Source: Leptonema illini DSM 21528
GTDB taxonomy: Bacteria; Spirochaetota; Leptospiria; Leptospirales; Leptonemataceae
Direction: 5' to 3'
DNA length: 64,000 nucleotides
NCBI RefSeq assembly: GCF_000243335.1
Contig: NZ_JH597773.1
Span: forward strand, 3,680,115 to 3,744,114
A model generated the notes under the pieces. It was not told the origin of the DNA. It was given only the letters and a program-made list of their open reading frames with translations, and made no database searches. Every line of letters starts with the position of its first letter. The stretch's first letter is position 1. Made by a program: the position numbers and the translations under genes. Shown in pieces: positions 44,477-55,458 of this stretch.

Positions 44477-45640
44477 CGGAAACGATCTGAAGCAGACGCT
44501 CCGTTAGCACGGCGGAGCCGTAGTGACTGAAGAAAAGCTCGCGGGTGTCGTTTTTTCTCGCGTTGTCTGCTTCTGTTACTCCGGCTGATTCATCGGTCAG
44601 ATCGGCCTTCGTTATGCGTTTGAAATAGCGGGCCCGTCCGAGGGATGATTCGCGAAACACGGCAGAGTCGGGCAGAGCCATGGGCAGATCAAAGGCCATC
44701 GATTCGATGACGGGCACACAGAATCCTTCATGTAAAGAGGCCGTTACAAAAAGATCTGCCATGCGATAGAGCGTTGCAAGTTGAGACAGGGACGTGCCGT
44801 TCAGGAAAATCACTTCGAGGGTACGACACTTGGATGCCGCTCGCCGTACCATCCTGTTGTATTTCGGAAAGCCGGGCGAAAACGCCCCAGCAACAAAAAG
44901 CACGGGATGCGATCCGCTGCGGTCTCGCTCTGTGAAGAAGCGCATTCTTAACGCCTTCGACACATGCTGCCATAGCCGCTGCCACCGGCTCTGGGCGAGA
45001 CGGAAGGATGCGATCTCATCCCTGAACGGAGCTGTATCAGAAAGAGCTTTATCGATATCCTCGATCAATACATGTACGTTCTTATGCGGCGAGATGCGAC
45101 CGACAAAGAGCAGGCGTTTGCCCGAGTAATGCTGTAGCCTTGCTTCAAGCTTTTCGTCGTTCTCAATGGAGAGAAGCAATTCTGTCTGAGAGAAGGGAGG
45201 AAGGACTTCTGTGGCAGGGTTCTTTCCTGTCACTGAAGTGTAGTCGATTGCATTCTCTTTTGAATCGGCCAGCAGAAGATCGGGAGCGGGCAGAGCCGTC
45301 AGGCGTTCCCGTCCGCGGTGGCAGGCGTTTGCGACGGCTCTGTTATACGGACGCAGCAATCGGGCAGGCGTGACGTTATGATAACGCAGGATGCGCCTGC
45401 CATTGAACGAATTGTAGATTTGATCGCCGACATCCCACTCAACGGCATAATGATAAATGAGTAACTCGTCGCCGGGAGGATTCTTCAAATAGTCCGATGC
45501 CGGAGTGTATTCGATGCCTTCCGCGCAATGAACGCAGACGATGCGAACGGCGTGTCTTGAGCGAAGGGCATCGGCCATGCCGAGCACATCGTTGCCGACG
45601 CCGTCGCCGGGAAAAAGGTCGGGAACAAGCAGCGCAATGT

Positions 45641-45644
<4 letters not shown>
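44466..45644 (-). CDS. glycosyltransferase family 4-like, starting at CTG
   Basis: 392 residues if translation begins at CTG 45644 (encoding LNIALLVPDLFPGDG, typical of a GT4 N terminus). No ATG, GTG or TTG occurs upstream before a stop; the next internal start at 45587 would remove this conserved strand. The CTG overlaps the preceding stop as CTGA, and GGGAG lies eight bases upstream. C-terminal motifs are LLFVGRISPHKNVHVL and FVTASLHEGFCVPVIESMA with the nucleotide-binding glutamates. The acceptor is unknown. Confidence 0.78.
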
Positions 45645-47329
<1,685 letters not shown>

Positions 47330-47380
47330 GCGTCTCTTCTAAGGCTCCCTCACGTGTTTAGCAAAAGGCGCGTATTCCTG

Positions 47381-47411
47381 ACAGACAGGCGGGTGAGTTT
47401 GACGCCTGTCT
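47381..47411. terminator. 10-bp hairpin between convergent argG and a membrane protein gene
   Basis: CAGACAGGCG (47381-47390) pairs perfectly with CGCCTGTCTG (47402-47411) around an 11-base loop. It fills most of the gap between converging genes and probably ends both transcripts. There is no T-tract. Confidence 0.55.
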
Positions 47412-47414
47412 GCA

Positions 47415-48080
47415 TCAGGCCCGCTGCTTTCGGTAGACGAGAAAACCGACTGCTGTAGCGATAGCCATCAATATGGCCACAACGACGGCGATCAGGCGAG
47501 TATGATACTGCTCTTCTGTGATGGCCGGCCTTGCACCTTCTTGTAGAAGTATATTGCGCGCCGTTAGCTGGATCATTGCCGCGAGCTTTGCGTCCATGGC
47601 GACGGTTTCTTCATTCGTCTGCTTGCGCACAATGGCCGGATCAGGATAGGCTGTGATATAATAATTGTAATCACGACTGGCAAAAAAGAGATTCATTGAA
47701 TTCATACGGCGTAGCGGGTGATTCTGCCGCCGGTACCGGATAGAATGAAATTCCAGCACCTCGATACCGCTGGAGGTCTCGACGGCAAGGTTCGTTGCCG
47801 CCATGTCGTCGGATTGTAGGCGTTCTGCAGGGGGATGAAACGTGCGCAGCGGATTGGGCTGGCAGAGCACGGCCACAAAAACGTGATTGGCCTGGTCGAA
47901 CCCGAGAAGCGAATCGGGCTGTATCTCGACCGGTTGCAGACCTTCGCCGATGCGGATGCTCATCGCGCACTCTTCGATAAAAGCCGCACGGGCTTCCTGT
48001 TGCTGCACCGGGGGCTGAGCTTGCACCGTGCCGGTGATGGTAATGATCAGGATGATGGCGATGCGAAGTCGGATGTGCAT
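47415..48080 (-). CDS. secreted protein with C-terminal membrane anchor
   Basis: 221 residues. An N-terminal signal peptide ends near QAQ (residue 22). A periplasmic beta-rich part of about 150 residues follows, then a transmembrane helix (LIAVVVAILMAIATAVGFLVY) and a short basic tail. Orientation is therefore type I. No domain was recognised. Divergent from the sugar-dehydrogenase-like lipoprotein. Confidence 0.65.
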   Translation of the reverse strand: MHIRLRIAIILIITITGTVQAQPPVQQQEARAAFIEECAMSIRIGEGLQPVEIQPDSLLGFDQANHVFVAVLCQPNPLRTFHPPAERLQSDDMAATNLAVETSSGIEVLEFHSIRYRRQNHPLRRMNSMNLFFASRDYNYYITAYPDPAIVRKQTNEETVAMDAKLAAMIQLTARNILLQEGARPAITEEQYHTRLIAVVVAILMAIATAVGFLVYRKQRA

Positions 48081-48166
48081 GATCGCATCCTTGATATCAG
48101 GCCGTCATGCTGTCGCAAAGCCGAAAAAGTTCTGGACTCTTCTGCATTTCAGGCTGTTTTTCCTGT

Positions 48167-49345
48167 ATGCGAAACCGTCGACTGTTCTCCTTCTTGATCC
48201 TCTTCTTGTTGTGGGGCTGCGTCGATGTGCGAAATACATTCATCGAATGGTTCTCGCCGGATTATCACGCGGAGCCGTCAGAGGTACAGCCGTCGATCCA
48301 ATTGCAGCCCGTTTTCGAGGGGTTCCCTGCAATCACCGAGATCGTTTTTCTGCCGGGCAGCAGCAGCCGCTTTCTCGCACTACTGAAGGGAGGCTCTCTT
48401 CTCTGGTTTGACATTCCGACGAAGCGGACGGGCCAGTTATTAAAGCTCGATGTGCTCACGGCCTCAGAGCAGGGATTGCTTGGTCTGGCATTCTCGCCTA
48501 CCTTTGCGCGAAGCGGCTTGCTATACCTTTACTATTCCGTCGATGTGAAAGGAAAGAAGATGAGCCGTATCTCGGAGTGGAAGGCGGATCGTCCCGATGA
48601 TATCACCCGCAGTCGCATCACATCTGAGAGGATTCTTCTCGAAATCGAGCAGCCGTATGCGAATCATAACGGGGGTCGCATGGAGTTCGGTCCTGACGGA
48701 TACCTGTACATCGGTCTCGGCGACGGCGGATGGCGAGCCGATCCGGGGCGGCACGGTCAAAACGGTCAAACCCTGCTCGGCAGTATTCTGCGTATCGACG
48801 TGCGTCCCGATAAGAACGGGCGACCGTATTCGATTCCGCATGATAATCCGAAGGGCGCTTGGGCACCTGAGGTCTTTGCTATAGGACTGCGCAATCCGTG
48901 GAAGTTCTCGTTCGCTCCCGATGGACGCCTTATCGTCGCCGATGTCGGGCAGGACAAATACGAAGAGATCTCGATCGTTCGTAAAGGCGGCAATTACGGC
49001 TGGAACATCCGCGAGGGCTTCCATTGTTTTGAACCGCCACAGGCATGTCGCACGGCCGGTCTGATTGATCCGATCTATGAATACTCGCATGACGAGGGAA
49101 AATCCATCACCGGCGGCTATGTGTACACAGGATCTGGCATCCCGTCTCTTCGCGGAAAATACGTTTTCGCAGACTTTGTTTCAGGTTGGATGCGAGCGAT
49201 CACACTTCCGCGCGAGGGAAAGGCGCAGGCGATTGACCTCGGTAAATGGCCGATTCTGATCGCAACGTTCGGGCGGGCGGCTGATGGAGAGCTCTACGTG
49301 TCGGATTTCGGAAAAGGGACGATCTACAAGTTAACGGCGAAATAA
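48167..49345 (+). CDS. PQQ sugar dehydrogenase-like beta-propeller lipoprotein
   Basis: 392 residues from ATG 48167; the signal peptide ends at LFLLWGC, a lipobox. The six-bladed propeller of soluble glucose/sorbosone dehydrogenases is shown by NHNGGRMEFGPDGYLYIGLG, DGGWRADP, FAIGLRNPWKFSFAPDGRL and IADVGQDKYEEI. A PQQ-dependent oxidase of sugars or aldehydes is the family function; no pqq synthesis genes are here. It starts 86 bases from the divergent membrane protein. Confidence 0.82.
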   Translation: MRNRRLFSFLILFLLWGCVDVRNTFIEWFSPDYHAEPSEVQPSIQLQPVFEGFPAITEIVFLPGSSSRFLALLKGGSLLWFDIPTKRTGQLLKLDVLTASEQGLLGLAFSPTFARSGLLYLYYSVDVKGKKMSRISEWKADRPDDITRSRITSERILLEIEQPYANHNGGRMEFGPDGYLYIGLGDGGWRADPGRHGQNGQTLLGSILRIDVRPDKNGRPYSIPHDNPKGAWAPEVFAIGLRNPWKFSFAPDGRLIVADVGQDKYEEISIVRKGGNYGWNIREGFHCFEPPQACRTAGLIDPIYEYSHDEGKSITGGYVYTGSGIPSLRGKYVFADFVSGWMRAITLPREGKAQAIDLGKWPILIATFGRAADGELYVSDFGKGTIYKLTAK

Positions 49346-49427
49346 TCTGAGTTGCTGATTTTACAACTTTACGTCATCTGACTTCAAGGGTCGCTTGCGG
49401 CCACTGAATCTGAATTGGCGGTGTTGC

Positions 49428-50642
49428 ATGAACTGGATAAAGAAAACGCTCCTGCTTGCTCTGATCGCTCCTCTGGCATTAGAGGCGCAAGAGATATCGG
49501 TTGAAGATGCCTTAAAGGATCGTCCTATCGGGCCCGAGGCTCCTTTGAAATACAGCGCCGGCTACGTTCGACTGAAATCGCTGTATATCGACTCCGCTCT
49601 TACAAAAGTAGGATTTGAATTTCTCAATTCCAGGCTGCTCAATGATCTGGCCGCACGAAAGACTTCCGGGCAGTTTTTGCAGAAGAACCCGATCATTCGG
49701 GGATTGGGCGGCGAGATCGGGCTGACTGCCGTTTCTGATGATGAAACGCGCGGCGGCCATTTTCATTTCGGATATTTCAAAGGCCGTAACGGTCACCTGT
49801 ATTCATCGGGTTTCGCACGGAACACAAAGACCTATACGAATCCGATCACTCTTGCCGTCGTCAATATTGAAGACTCCATTTCGGCCTATGACGATCTATC
49901 TCTTGAGGGCATGGAGCTCGAAACATGGTCGGAGTACTATTTCATGCATTCAACGAAGAATCCGTACTTCAAGTTTTTCGGTCTGCGTTTCGGACTCGGC
50001 GCTTCGACCGAGAAGTCGCGCATGAGAGGTTATAAGGCATCAAGCGTTCTTACGACCGAAAACGGCACGCCCACGACAACGAACTATTATCCGGGTATTC
50101 TACCTACCGGACCGGCGCTTCGCCTGCAACAGATGGACTACAGGCAGAACGATCTCTATCTGATCGCCGGCCTGAGCTATAGAGCTCCTATCGGTCGCAT
50201 GCATGAACTGGATGCCTCGGTAGAAAGCCTGCTATTCGGCGTCGGTGGCGGCTACTACGAATTCAGCGAGAGACTCGTTCCGACGGGGCCGGCTCCAACG
50301 AGCAATCCTATCAATACGGCGATGTATATATCGAACCTTTCGGCTTCCACTTCGCTTGAAGGCCCGGTGGCCTCAATCCTTCAGGGCTTGCGTTTTCGCC
50401 TTGGGTATACGTTCAAGCCGTCTGAAACGGTCGGTATTCGTATTATGTACGGGCAGACGCGTCGCAGCTATACGATGTACACGCCGAAGATCAAGGCAAG
50501 AGATGAAGACGCAGCGGCCTCGTTGATTCTCGGCGACATCGAGGGGTATGTGTCCAGAACGATTAAATCCATCGGCGTATCGAAGGTCTCTGTCGTCGAT
50601 CTGCGGCGAGAGATATCGGTTGAAATTCAGTCGCGGTATTGA
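49428..50642 (+). CDS. putative outer-membrane beta-barrel protein
   Basis: 404 residues from ATG 49428 (MNWIKKTLLLALIAPLALEAQ), a signal peptide. The mature protein alternates aromatic and hydrophobic strands (LSFRLGYTFKPSETVGIRIMYG in outline) and ends with an aromatic residue (SRY), as in outer-membrane barrels. No family name is certain. It does not resemble TonB-dependent receptors and shows no plug. It is flanked by a lipoprotein and an SMR transporter. Confidence 0.62.
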   Translation: MNWIKKTLLLALIAPLALEAQEISVEDALKDRPIGPEAPLKYSAGYVRLKSLYIDSALTKVGFEFLNSRLLNDLAARKTSGQFLQKNPIIRGLGGEIGLTAVSDDETRGGHFHFGYFKGRNGHLYSSGFARNTKTYTNPITLAVVNIEDSISAYDDLSLEGMELETWSEYYFMHSTKNPYFKFFGLRFGLGASTEKSRMRGYKASSVLTTENGTPTTTNYYPGILPTGPALRLQQMDYRQNDLYLIAGLSYRAPIGRMHELDASVESLLFGVGGGYYEFSERLVPTGPAPTSNPINTAMYISNLSASTSLEGPVASILQGLRFRLGYTFKPSETVGIRIMYGQTRRSYTMYTPKIKARDEDAAASLILGDIEGYVSRTIKSIGVSKVSVVDLRREISVEIQSRY

Positions 50643-50685
50643 GCGGACTTCCGAAGTTCAGCTTTGGAAATCCTGATGGTCGATT

Positions 50686-51003
50686 TCAGTGAAAGATCTT
50701 GAGGCCGACCACGCCGATGATGATGAGCATGACCGACACGATCTGCAAAAGACTTGCGGCGTCTTTGAACAGAAAGACGCCGACGATAAATGTACCCGAA
50801 GCGCCGATTCCCGTCCAGACGGCATAGGCCGTTCCAATGGGAATCGTGCGCTGGGCCAGCCACAGGAACACTCCGCTTAACGTCATCGAGACGACGGCAA
50901 GGGCGATGCCGGGAACCTTGCTGTCCATTGTCTGTGAGAGTTTCAGGCCGAGCGGCCATCCGATCTCGAAAAGTCCGGCGATAAGCAGATAGATCCAGCT
51001 CAT
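50686..51003 (-). CDS. gdx: SMR-family transporter, guanidinium exporter (Gdx/SugE) type
   Basis: 105 residues with four transmembrane helices. IYLLIAGLFEIGWPLGLKLS carries the essential glutamate E13, and LAQRTIPIGTAYAVWTGIG is the Gdx/SugE-specific segment distinguishing guanidinium exporters from drug exporters (EmrE). Such genes are often behind guanidine riboswitches; I could not match the leader here to a known guanidine class, though a hairpin is present. Confidence 0.85.
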   Translation of the reverse strand: MSWIYLLIAGLFEIGWPLGLKLSQTMDSKVPGIALAVVSMTLSGVFLWLAQRTIPIGTAYAVWTGIGASGTFIVGVFLFKDAASLLQIVSVMLIIIGVVGLKIFH

Positions 51004-51018
51004 AGTTCGTTCTTTTGC

Positions 51019-51044
51019 CTCAGCCGATTTGAATCGATCCTGAG
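51019..51044 (-). promoter_or_regulatory. leader hairpin upstream of gdx
   Basis: CTCAG and CTGAG outer arms and CGATT/AATCG inner arms can fold with small bulges. It sits 15-41 bases before the gdx start, where a regulatory RNA element would be expected. It does not show the ACGR loops of the guanidine-II class or the known layouts of classes I and III. Confidence 0.3.
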
Positions 51045-51097
51045 ACTCTTCCTGTGCGGTACTTCAACCTCTGATCCTGTTCGGGCGTCGTTTCGGT

Positions 51098-51688
51098 TTA
51101 GCTGAGTTCCAGCCCGGAGCTATCCTTCCCTTCAGAGGCAAGGCGCTCTTCCATACGATCGAGGATGCGTTCGGCCGATGCCTCGAAGATCAGCGTTTCG
51201 TAGACGTCGCGCCGTAAGAAGCCTTCACGCACCATCGTTAACAGAAAGGTCTTGAGAGGATCGTAAAAATCACCGGTGTTCAGGAGGCCGATCGGACGGT
51301 TATGCAAGCCGAGCTGATACCAGGTGAATACTTCGAAGAACTCGTCCATCGTACCGATGCCGCCGGGAAGCACGAGAAAGGCGTCAGATAAACGAGTCAT
51401 CACCGCCTTTCGTTCATGCATCGTTTCGACGATGCGAAGATCCTGAATGCCGTCGTGACCGAACTCCCGCTCGATAAGATGCCGGGGAATGACGCCCGTT
51501 ACATGCACGCCATTCTTGATGGCCGTGTCGGCGAGCAATCCCATGAGCCCGATATTCCCGCCGCCATAGACGACGGCGATACTACGACGTGCAAAGGTCT
51601 CGCAGAGGTCGGCGATCTTACGTCCGAAGAGCGGATTGATGCCCGTGCTCGAACCGAGAAAGATACCGACCGAACGAATCGCTTGCAT
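51098..51688 (-). CDS. LOG-family protein (TIGR00730-like)
   Basis: 196 residues, Rossmann-like fold. GSSTGINPLFG near the N terminus, VVYGGGNIGLMGLLAD, and the catalytic PGGIGTMDEFFEVFTWYQLG are the LOG signature. Homologues hydrolyse nucleoside 5'-monophosphates such as cytokinin ribosides or AMP-type substrates. Its start shares one base with the acyltransferase stop (TGATG), so translation is coupled. Confidence 0.88.
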   Translation of the reverse strand: MQAIRSVGIFLGSSTGINPLFGRKIADLCETFARRSIAVVYGGGNIGLMGLLADTAIKNGVHVTGVIPRHLIEREFGHDGIQDLRIVETMHERKAVMTRLSDAFLVLPGGIGTMDEFFEVFTWYQLGLHNRPIGLLNTGDFYDPLKTFLLTMVREGFLRRDVYETLIFEASAERILDRMEERLASEGKDSSGLELS

Positions 51689-52848
51689 CAGGCTTCGGTG
51701 AACGACTTCATCTCTTTTGCATTCGCCATTCCGAGAATGGGAATATCAAGCGAGAAGCCGGTCAGCGTATCGGACGTAAGGCGCTGCGACGTTTTGCCGG
51801 GACCGAAATCGACGATATGCGTCGGCTTCAGCGCCTTGAGCGGAGTGAGCGCCTTCTCCCAGTAAAGCGTGCTGACCAGAAGGTCATAGGTCATCGTCTT
51901 GCACAGATCGGCCAGATCACGGTAGTCTTTGCCGTCTGCGAACGAGTACACGGGGATCTTCAGTTCCGATGCCTTGAAATCGAAACCGATACGTTTGCGA
52001 TCCTCTTCAAAAGGAGCGACGGCGCCTTCCATCAGCGGGCTGTGGAACGGGCAGGTCGTGCGCAAAAAGACGAACTTCACCTGCTCGGCCTCAAGCGTCG
52101 CCTTATGTTGCTTGTAGAAATTGAGCAGCGACGATCGGTGCGACGACAGGATGCGGTTTACCGGCGAGTTATACAGACTCATGTAGATCTGTTTATCGGC
52201 CGGAAGATTCGCATTGGTCTCGGCAACAAGCTCTGCGATACGATCATGTGTAACGCCAAGCACGGCAACCATTGGAGCCGGATCTTTCAAACCAAGCTCG
52301 GTGGCAAGGGCAAGGTCGTCGGCCGTCGGCTCGATCTCAGGATAGGCCTCCTGGGCGCGCACTCCCAGATACAGGATGTACTTCATGTAAAGCGCCAGGG
52401 CATCGTAATAGTCTTTGCCCGATTTGCCGAGAGCGCAGAACGTCATGGAGATCAGACCCTGGCTGTGGCCGGTGGAGCCCTTCGTATGCTTGATCAGATC
52501 ATCCATCGACCAGCCGGCTTTCAGAACGGCTTCGAAATAGGCCAGCTGCGTGAGCTGAATCATCGTCAGCGAAACGGCAGCCGTCGCCAGATAAGCGTCT
52601 GACGGAATGGACGATTCGTCTTCAAGCCATTTGCGTGCATCGATGCCGTGTGGCAGGCCGATCGAGCCGGTTACTTTCGGAGCCTCTTCTTCGATAGCCT
52701 TGAGGGTGACGTCAAAGAACTCCTTCAGCTCGCCCGAGTCATAGAATTTTTTCAGCTCTTTATACCAGGGCGATCCCTGTCCGCCCATCTGCAGAAAGAA
52801 GGTCGCTTCGCCTGCTTCAGCCTTTGTAAGAATTGCCGGTTTTGCCAT
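51688..52848 (-). CDS. acyltransferase-domain protein (FAS-I-like malonyl/palmitoyl transferase type)
   Basis: 386 residues from ATG 52848 with AGAGG upstream. FFLQMGGQGSPWYKEL opens an acyltransferase fold; the nucleophile S129 is in GSTGHSQGLI, and the catalytic His lies in RTTCPFHSPLMEG. The longer form with GHSQG, instead of the FabD GHSLG, recalls the acyltransferase domains of type I fatty acid synthases. It may load malonyl groups in a lipid pathway. Located between efp and a LOG gene on the same strand. Confidence 0.72.
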   Translation of the reverse strand: MAKPAILTKAEAGEATFFLQMGGQGSPWYKELKKFYDSGELKEFFDVTLKAIEEEAPKVTGSIGLPHGIDARKWLEDESSIPSDAYLATAAVSLTMIQLTQLAYFEAVLKAGWSMDDLIKHTKGSTGHSQGLISMTFCALGKSGKDYYDALALYMKYILYLGVRAQEAYPEIEPTADDLALATELGLKDPAPMVAVLGVTHDRIAELVAETNANLPADKQIYMSLYNSPVNRILSSHRSSLLNFYKQHKATLEAEQVKFVFLRTTCPFHSPLMEGAVAPFEEDRKRIGFDFKASELKIPVYSFADGKDYRDLADLCKTMTYDLLVSTLYWEKALTPLKALKPTHIVDFGPGKTSQRLTSDTLTGFSLDIPILGMANAKEMKSFTEA

Positions 52849-52876
52849 GTTCACTAACCTCTTATGCCCGCAGGGC

Positions 52877-53440
52877 TTATTTGTTCACTCGTTCAACGAA
52901 GGAGATGTCACGCAGGTCGATGCGGATGCGGTCTCCCTGTTTGATGAAGATGGGCACCATCACCTCGCCGCCCGTTTCGACGGTGACGCGTTTTTTTGCC
53001 GTGCCCTGAGTATCGCCTTTCAGGCCCTCTTCGGCATAGGTGACTTCCAGTTCGACGAAGTTCGGCGGCGAAACGCTGACGGGCAGTCCTTCGAAGAACT
53101 GAACCTCGAAGGGCATCTCTTCTTTGATGAATTGAACGATATCGTCTACAAGATCGATGGAAACGGAGTACTGCTCGTAGTCGTCTTTATCCATGAGGAT
53201 GATCTGATCGCCTTCGGTGTACAGATACGTGACGTACTTCTTGTCGAGTTCAACGTCTTCGACCTTGTCGGAGGACTTGAACGTTCGTTCGAGCGTGTTG
53301 CCGCCTTTGATCTTTTTCAGTTTTGTGCGAACGAATGCGCTGCCTTTACCGGGGTTTACAAACTGGGAGAAGGTGCAGGTGTACAGTTCGTTGTCGAGTT
53401 TGATGACGGTGCCTTTCTTCAGGTCGATAGGATCGAGCAT
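52877..53440 (-). CDS. efp: elongation factor P
   Basis: 187 residues from ATG 53440. The tRNA-mimicking factor relieves ribosome stalling at polyproline. The modified lysine is K32 in FVNPGKGSAFVRTK, with domains II/III following (IDLVDDIVQFIKEE, VPIFIKQGDRIRIDL). The divergent KamA/EpmB-like gene next door suggests a beta-lysyl type of modification. The frame is open 12 codons further upstream, but the family start is here. Confidence 0.94.
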   Translation of the reverse strand: MLDPIDLKKGTVIKLDNELYTCTFSQFVNPGKGSAFVRTKLKKIKGGNTLERTFKSSDKVEDVELDKKYVTYLYTEGDQIILMDKDDYEQYSVSIDLVDDIVQFIKEEMPFEVQFFEGLPVSVSPPNFVELEVTYAEEGLKGDTQGTAKKRVTVETGGEVMVPIFIKQGDRIRIDLRDISFVERVNK

Positions 53441-53472
53441 GCGGGTAGGATTCTGAGGAGCTTGCCTCCAGT

Positions 53473-53489
53473 CCAATAAATTTTATTGG
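53473..53489. promoter_or_regulatory. 17-base perfect palindrome between efp and kamA-like gene
   Basis: CCAATAAATTTTATTGG is two-fold symmetric around one T. It lies 32 bases before efp and 35 before the divergent gene. It may contain back-to-back -10 elements or an operator shared by both. Confidence 0.45.
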
Positions 53490-53524
53490 CGCAGAACTTC
53501 ATCCGGGCATCATGGTGCTCTTCC

Positions 53525-54703
53525 ATGCACACAGCGCATACTCCGGCGAGCAACTGGCAGAAAGAGCTGCAATCATCGGCCCGTGATCTGCGTGGCCTGA
53601 TCGAGCATCTGCAGCGCCTGCATGACGTCACAGAGAGCGATATTATGTCGACTCCCTGGGCGAAGCGCATCGCCGCAGCTGTGAAGAATGAATCGCAGTT
53701 GCAGAGTCGGTTCCGCTTCGCCGTGACGGATTCTTATCTGCTGCGGGCCCGACTCGATCATGATCGCTGCGCCATCCTCGGGCAGGTGCTGCCCGATCCG
53801 ACCGAACTGGACGACCCCGTTTTTGAACTCGATGATCCGCTTGCTGAAGACAGCCACATGCCGGTTCCCGGTCTGACGCACCGTTACCCGGATCGAGTGC
53901 TCTGGTATCTGAGCCATAACTGCGCCGTGTACTGTCGCTTCTGCATGCGCAAACGTAAGGTGTCGAAGGCGGGCACGGCTCCGGCAGGCGATCAGATCGC
54001 ACAGGCGCTCGCCTACATTCGTGAGCATTCGGAGCTGCACGAGGTCATCCTATCAGGCGGAGATCCGCTCTCTCTTTCCGATGCGACGCTGGATGAGATC
54101 CTCGGCGCTTTGAAGGGCATCGATCATATCATGAGCGTGCGCATTCACAGCCGCATGCCCGTTACCCTGCCCGCACGTATTACGGAGGAACTCATCGAGG
54201 TTTTGCGTCGCCACTCCCCTCTCACGCTGGTCACACATTTCAATCATGCGCAGGAATTGGGCGAGGACTCACTCGAAGCCATACGCCGCCTTCGTTCGGC
54301 CGGCATCCTGCTTCTCAATCAGTCCGTTCTTTTGAAAGGCATCAACGATACGCAGGAGGATCTACGGGAGCTCTTTCTATCGCTGATCAAAAACGGCGTG
54401 AAGCCCTATTACCTGCATCAATGCGATGAGGTGCGCGGCGTTTCGCAATTCCGAGTTCCGATCGAGCGAGGCATCGAGCTGATGAAAGACCTGCGAGGGC
54501 GTATTCCCGGTATTGCGCTTCCGCTCTATGTCGTCGATCTTCCAGGCGGCGGCGGCAAGGTGCCGGCCGACAGCTCGTATCTTCGCAGAGCTGATGCCGA
54601 AGGCTATGTCTACGAAAACTACGAAGGACATGCCTATGTACTGGCGCCCACTTATGAATCTTCTCATCAATGGACTCTTCCTCTAAAGGGAGCTGACCGG
54701 TGA
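53525..54703 (+). CDS. epmB: lysine 2,3-aminomutase family protein (EpmB-like radical SAM)
   Basis: 392 residues from ATG 53525; an in-frame TTG at 53486 is less likely. The radical-SAM cluster is HNCAVYCRFCMRKRKV with C133, C137 and C140, and VILSGGDPLSLSD and VVDLPGGGGKVP follow. EpmB makes (R)-beta-lysine for attachment to EF-P; KamA makes it for catabolism. The divergent efp next door supports EpmB. The partner ligase epmA is not in this window. The 3' end overlaps ispD by GTGA. Confidence 0.85.
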   Translation: MHTAHTPASNWQKELQSSARDLRGLIEHLQRLHDVTESDIMSTPWAKRIAAAVKNESQLQSRFRFAVTDSYLLRARLDHDRCAILGQVLPDPTELDDPVFELDDPLAEDSHMPVPGLTHRYPDRVLWYLSHNCAVYCRFCMRKRKVSKAGTAPAGDQIAQALAYIREHSELHEVILSGGDPLSLSDATLDEILGALKGIDHIMSVRIHSRMPVTLPARITEELIEVLRRHSPLTLVTHFNHAQELGEDSLEAIRRLRSAGILLLNQSVLLKGINDTQEDLRELFLSLIKNGVKPYYLHQCDEVRGVSQFRVPIERGIELMKDLRGRIPGIALPLYVVDLPGGGGKVPADSSYLRRADAEGYVYENYEGHAYVLAPTYESSHQWTLPLKGADR

Positions 54704-55458
54704 ATCGTCTGAGCGTATCGGTCATCCTGCTTGCCGGCGGAACAGGCCGTCGTTTCGGCGCGGATCGACCGAAACAATTCGTGCCGTTAGCCGACCGGCC
54801 GATGCTCGCCTGGAGTCTGCGACGATTCTGTAACTGGCTCGATCGTATCGAATCGGCGGATGCGAGCTTTAAAGCGGGAAGCCTTGTGCTTGTATCGCAT
54901 CCTGATTATTCGACGGAATCGCTTGACCTTGCCAGCCGCACGGTGCCTGATTGGGCCGGCAGACTGATCCTTGCCGAAGGCGGAGCGACGCGCCATCTCT
55001 CGTCTGTGAATGGAGTGCGCGCAGCCGGGCAATCCGGCATCTATGTGATTCATGATACGGCCAGGCCTTATGTTCCGGACTCAGATCTTGATGCCCTATT
55101 AGACGCTTTTCGCGATTCCGAGAGTTCGGTCGCCTCTCTTGTCGTCCCTTCGAGCGAAACGCTTGTGCAGGGAAGCGAGGGCCTTCTTGAAAAAGGCCTT
55201 GATCGAAATCATATCTTTGCGGTGAAAACGCCGCAGGCCTTTCGTTCCTCGCTGCAGCCGCGATTCACTCAGGAGACGGATCGCCCGGAATACACCGATC
55301 TTCTACGCTGGGCCGAGATGCAGGGCGAGCGGGCGACGCTTGTGGCCGGTTCGGCCCTGAACCTGAAGCTGACCAACCCCGAAGATCGTCTGATCCTTGA
55401 AGCGGTTCTGCGCAATGCAGCTCTTATGAAAGGCAGGGCCGGGGAGCACGGCGTGTGA
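54700..55458 (+). CDS. ispD: 2-C-methyl-D-erythritol 4-phosphate cytidylyltransferase
   Basis: 252 residues starting at GTG within a GTGA overlap. Third step of the MEP isoprenoid pathway. VILLAGGTGRRFGADRPKQF near residues 8-27 is the CTP-binding loop; HDTARPYVPDSDL and VKTPQAFRSS are further IspD segments. Part of a tightly packed run (epmB, ispD, thpR) with overlapping starts. Confidence 0.92.
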   Translation: MNRLSVSVILLAGGTGRRFGADRPKQFVPLADRPMLAWSLRRFCNWLDRIESADASFKAGSLVLVSHPDYSTESLDLASRTVPDWAGRLILAEGGATRHLSSVNGVRAAGQSGIYVIHDTARPYVPDSDLDALLDAFRDSESSVASLVVPSSETLVQGSEGLLEKGLDRNHIFAVKTPQAFRSSLQPRFTQETDRPEYTDLLRWAEMQGERATLVAGSALNLKLTNPEDRLILEAVLRNAALMKGRAGEHGV

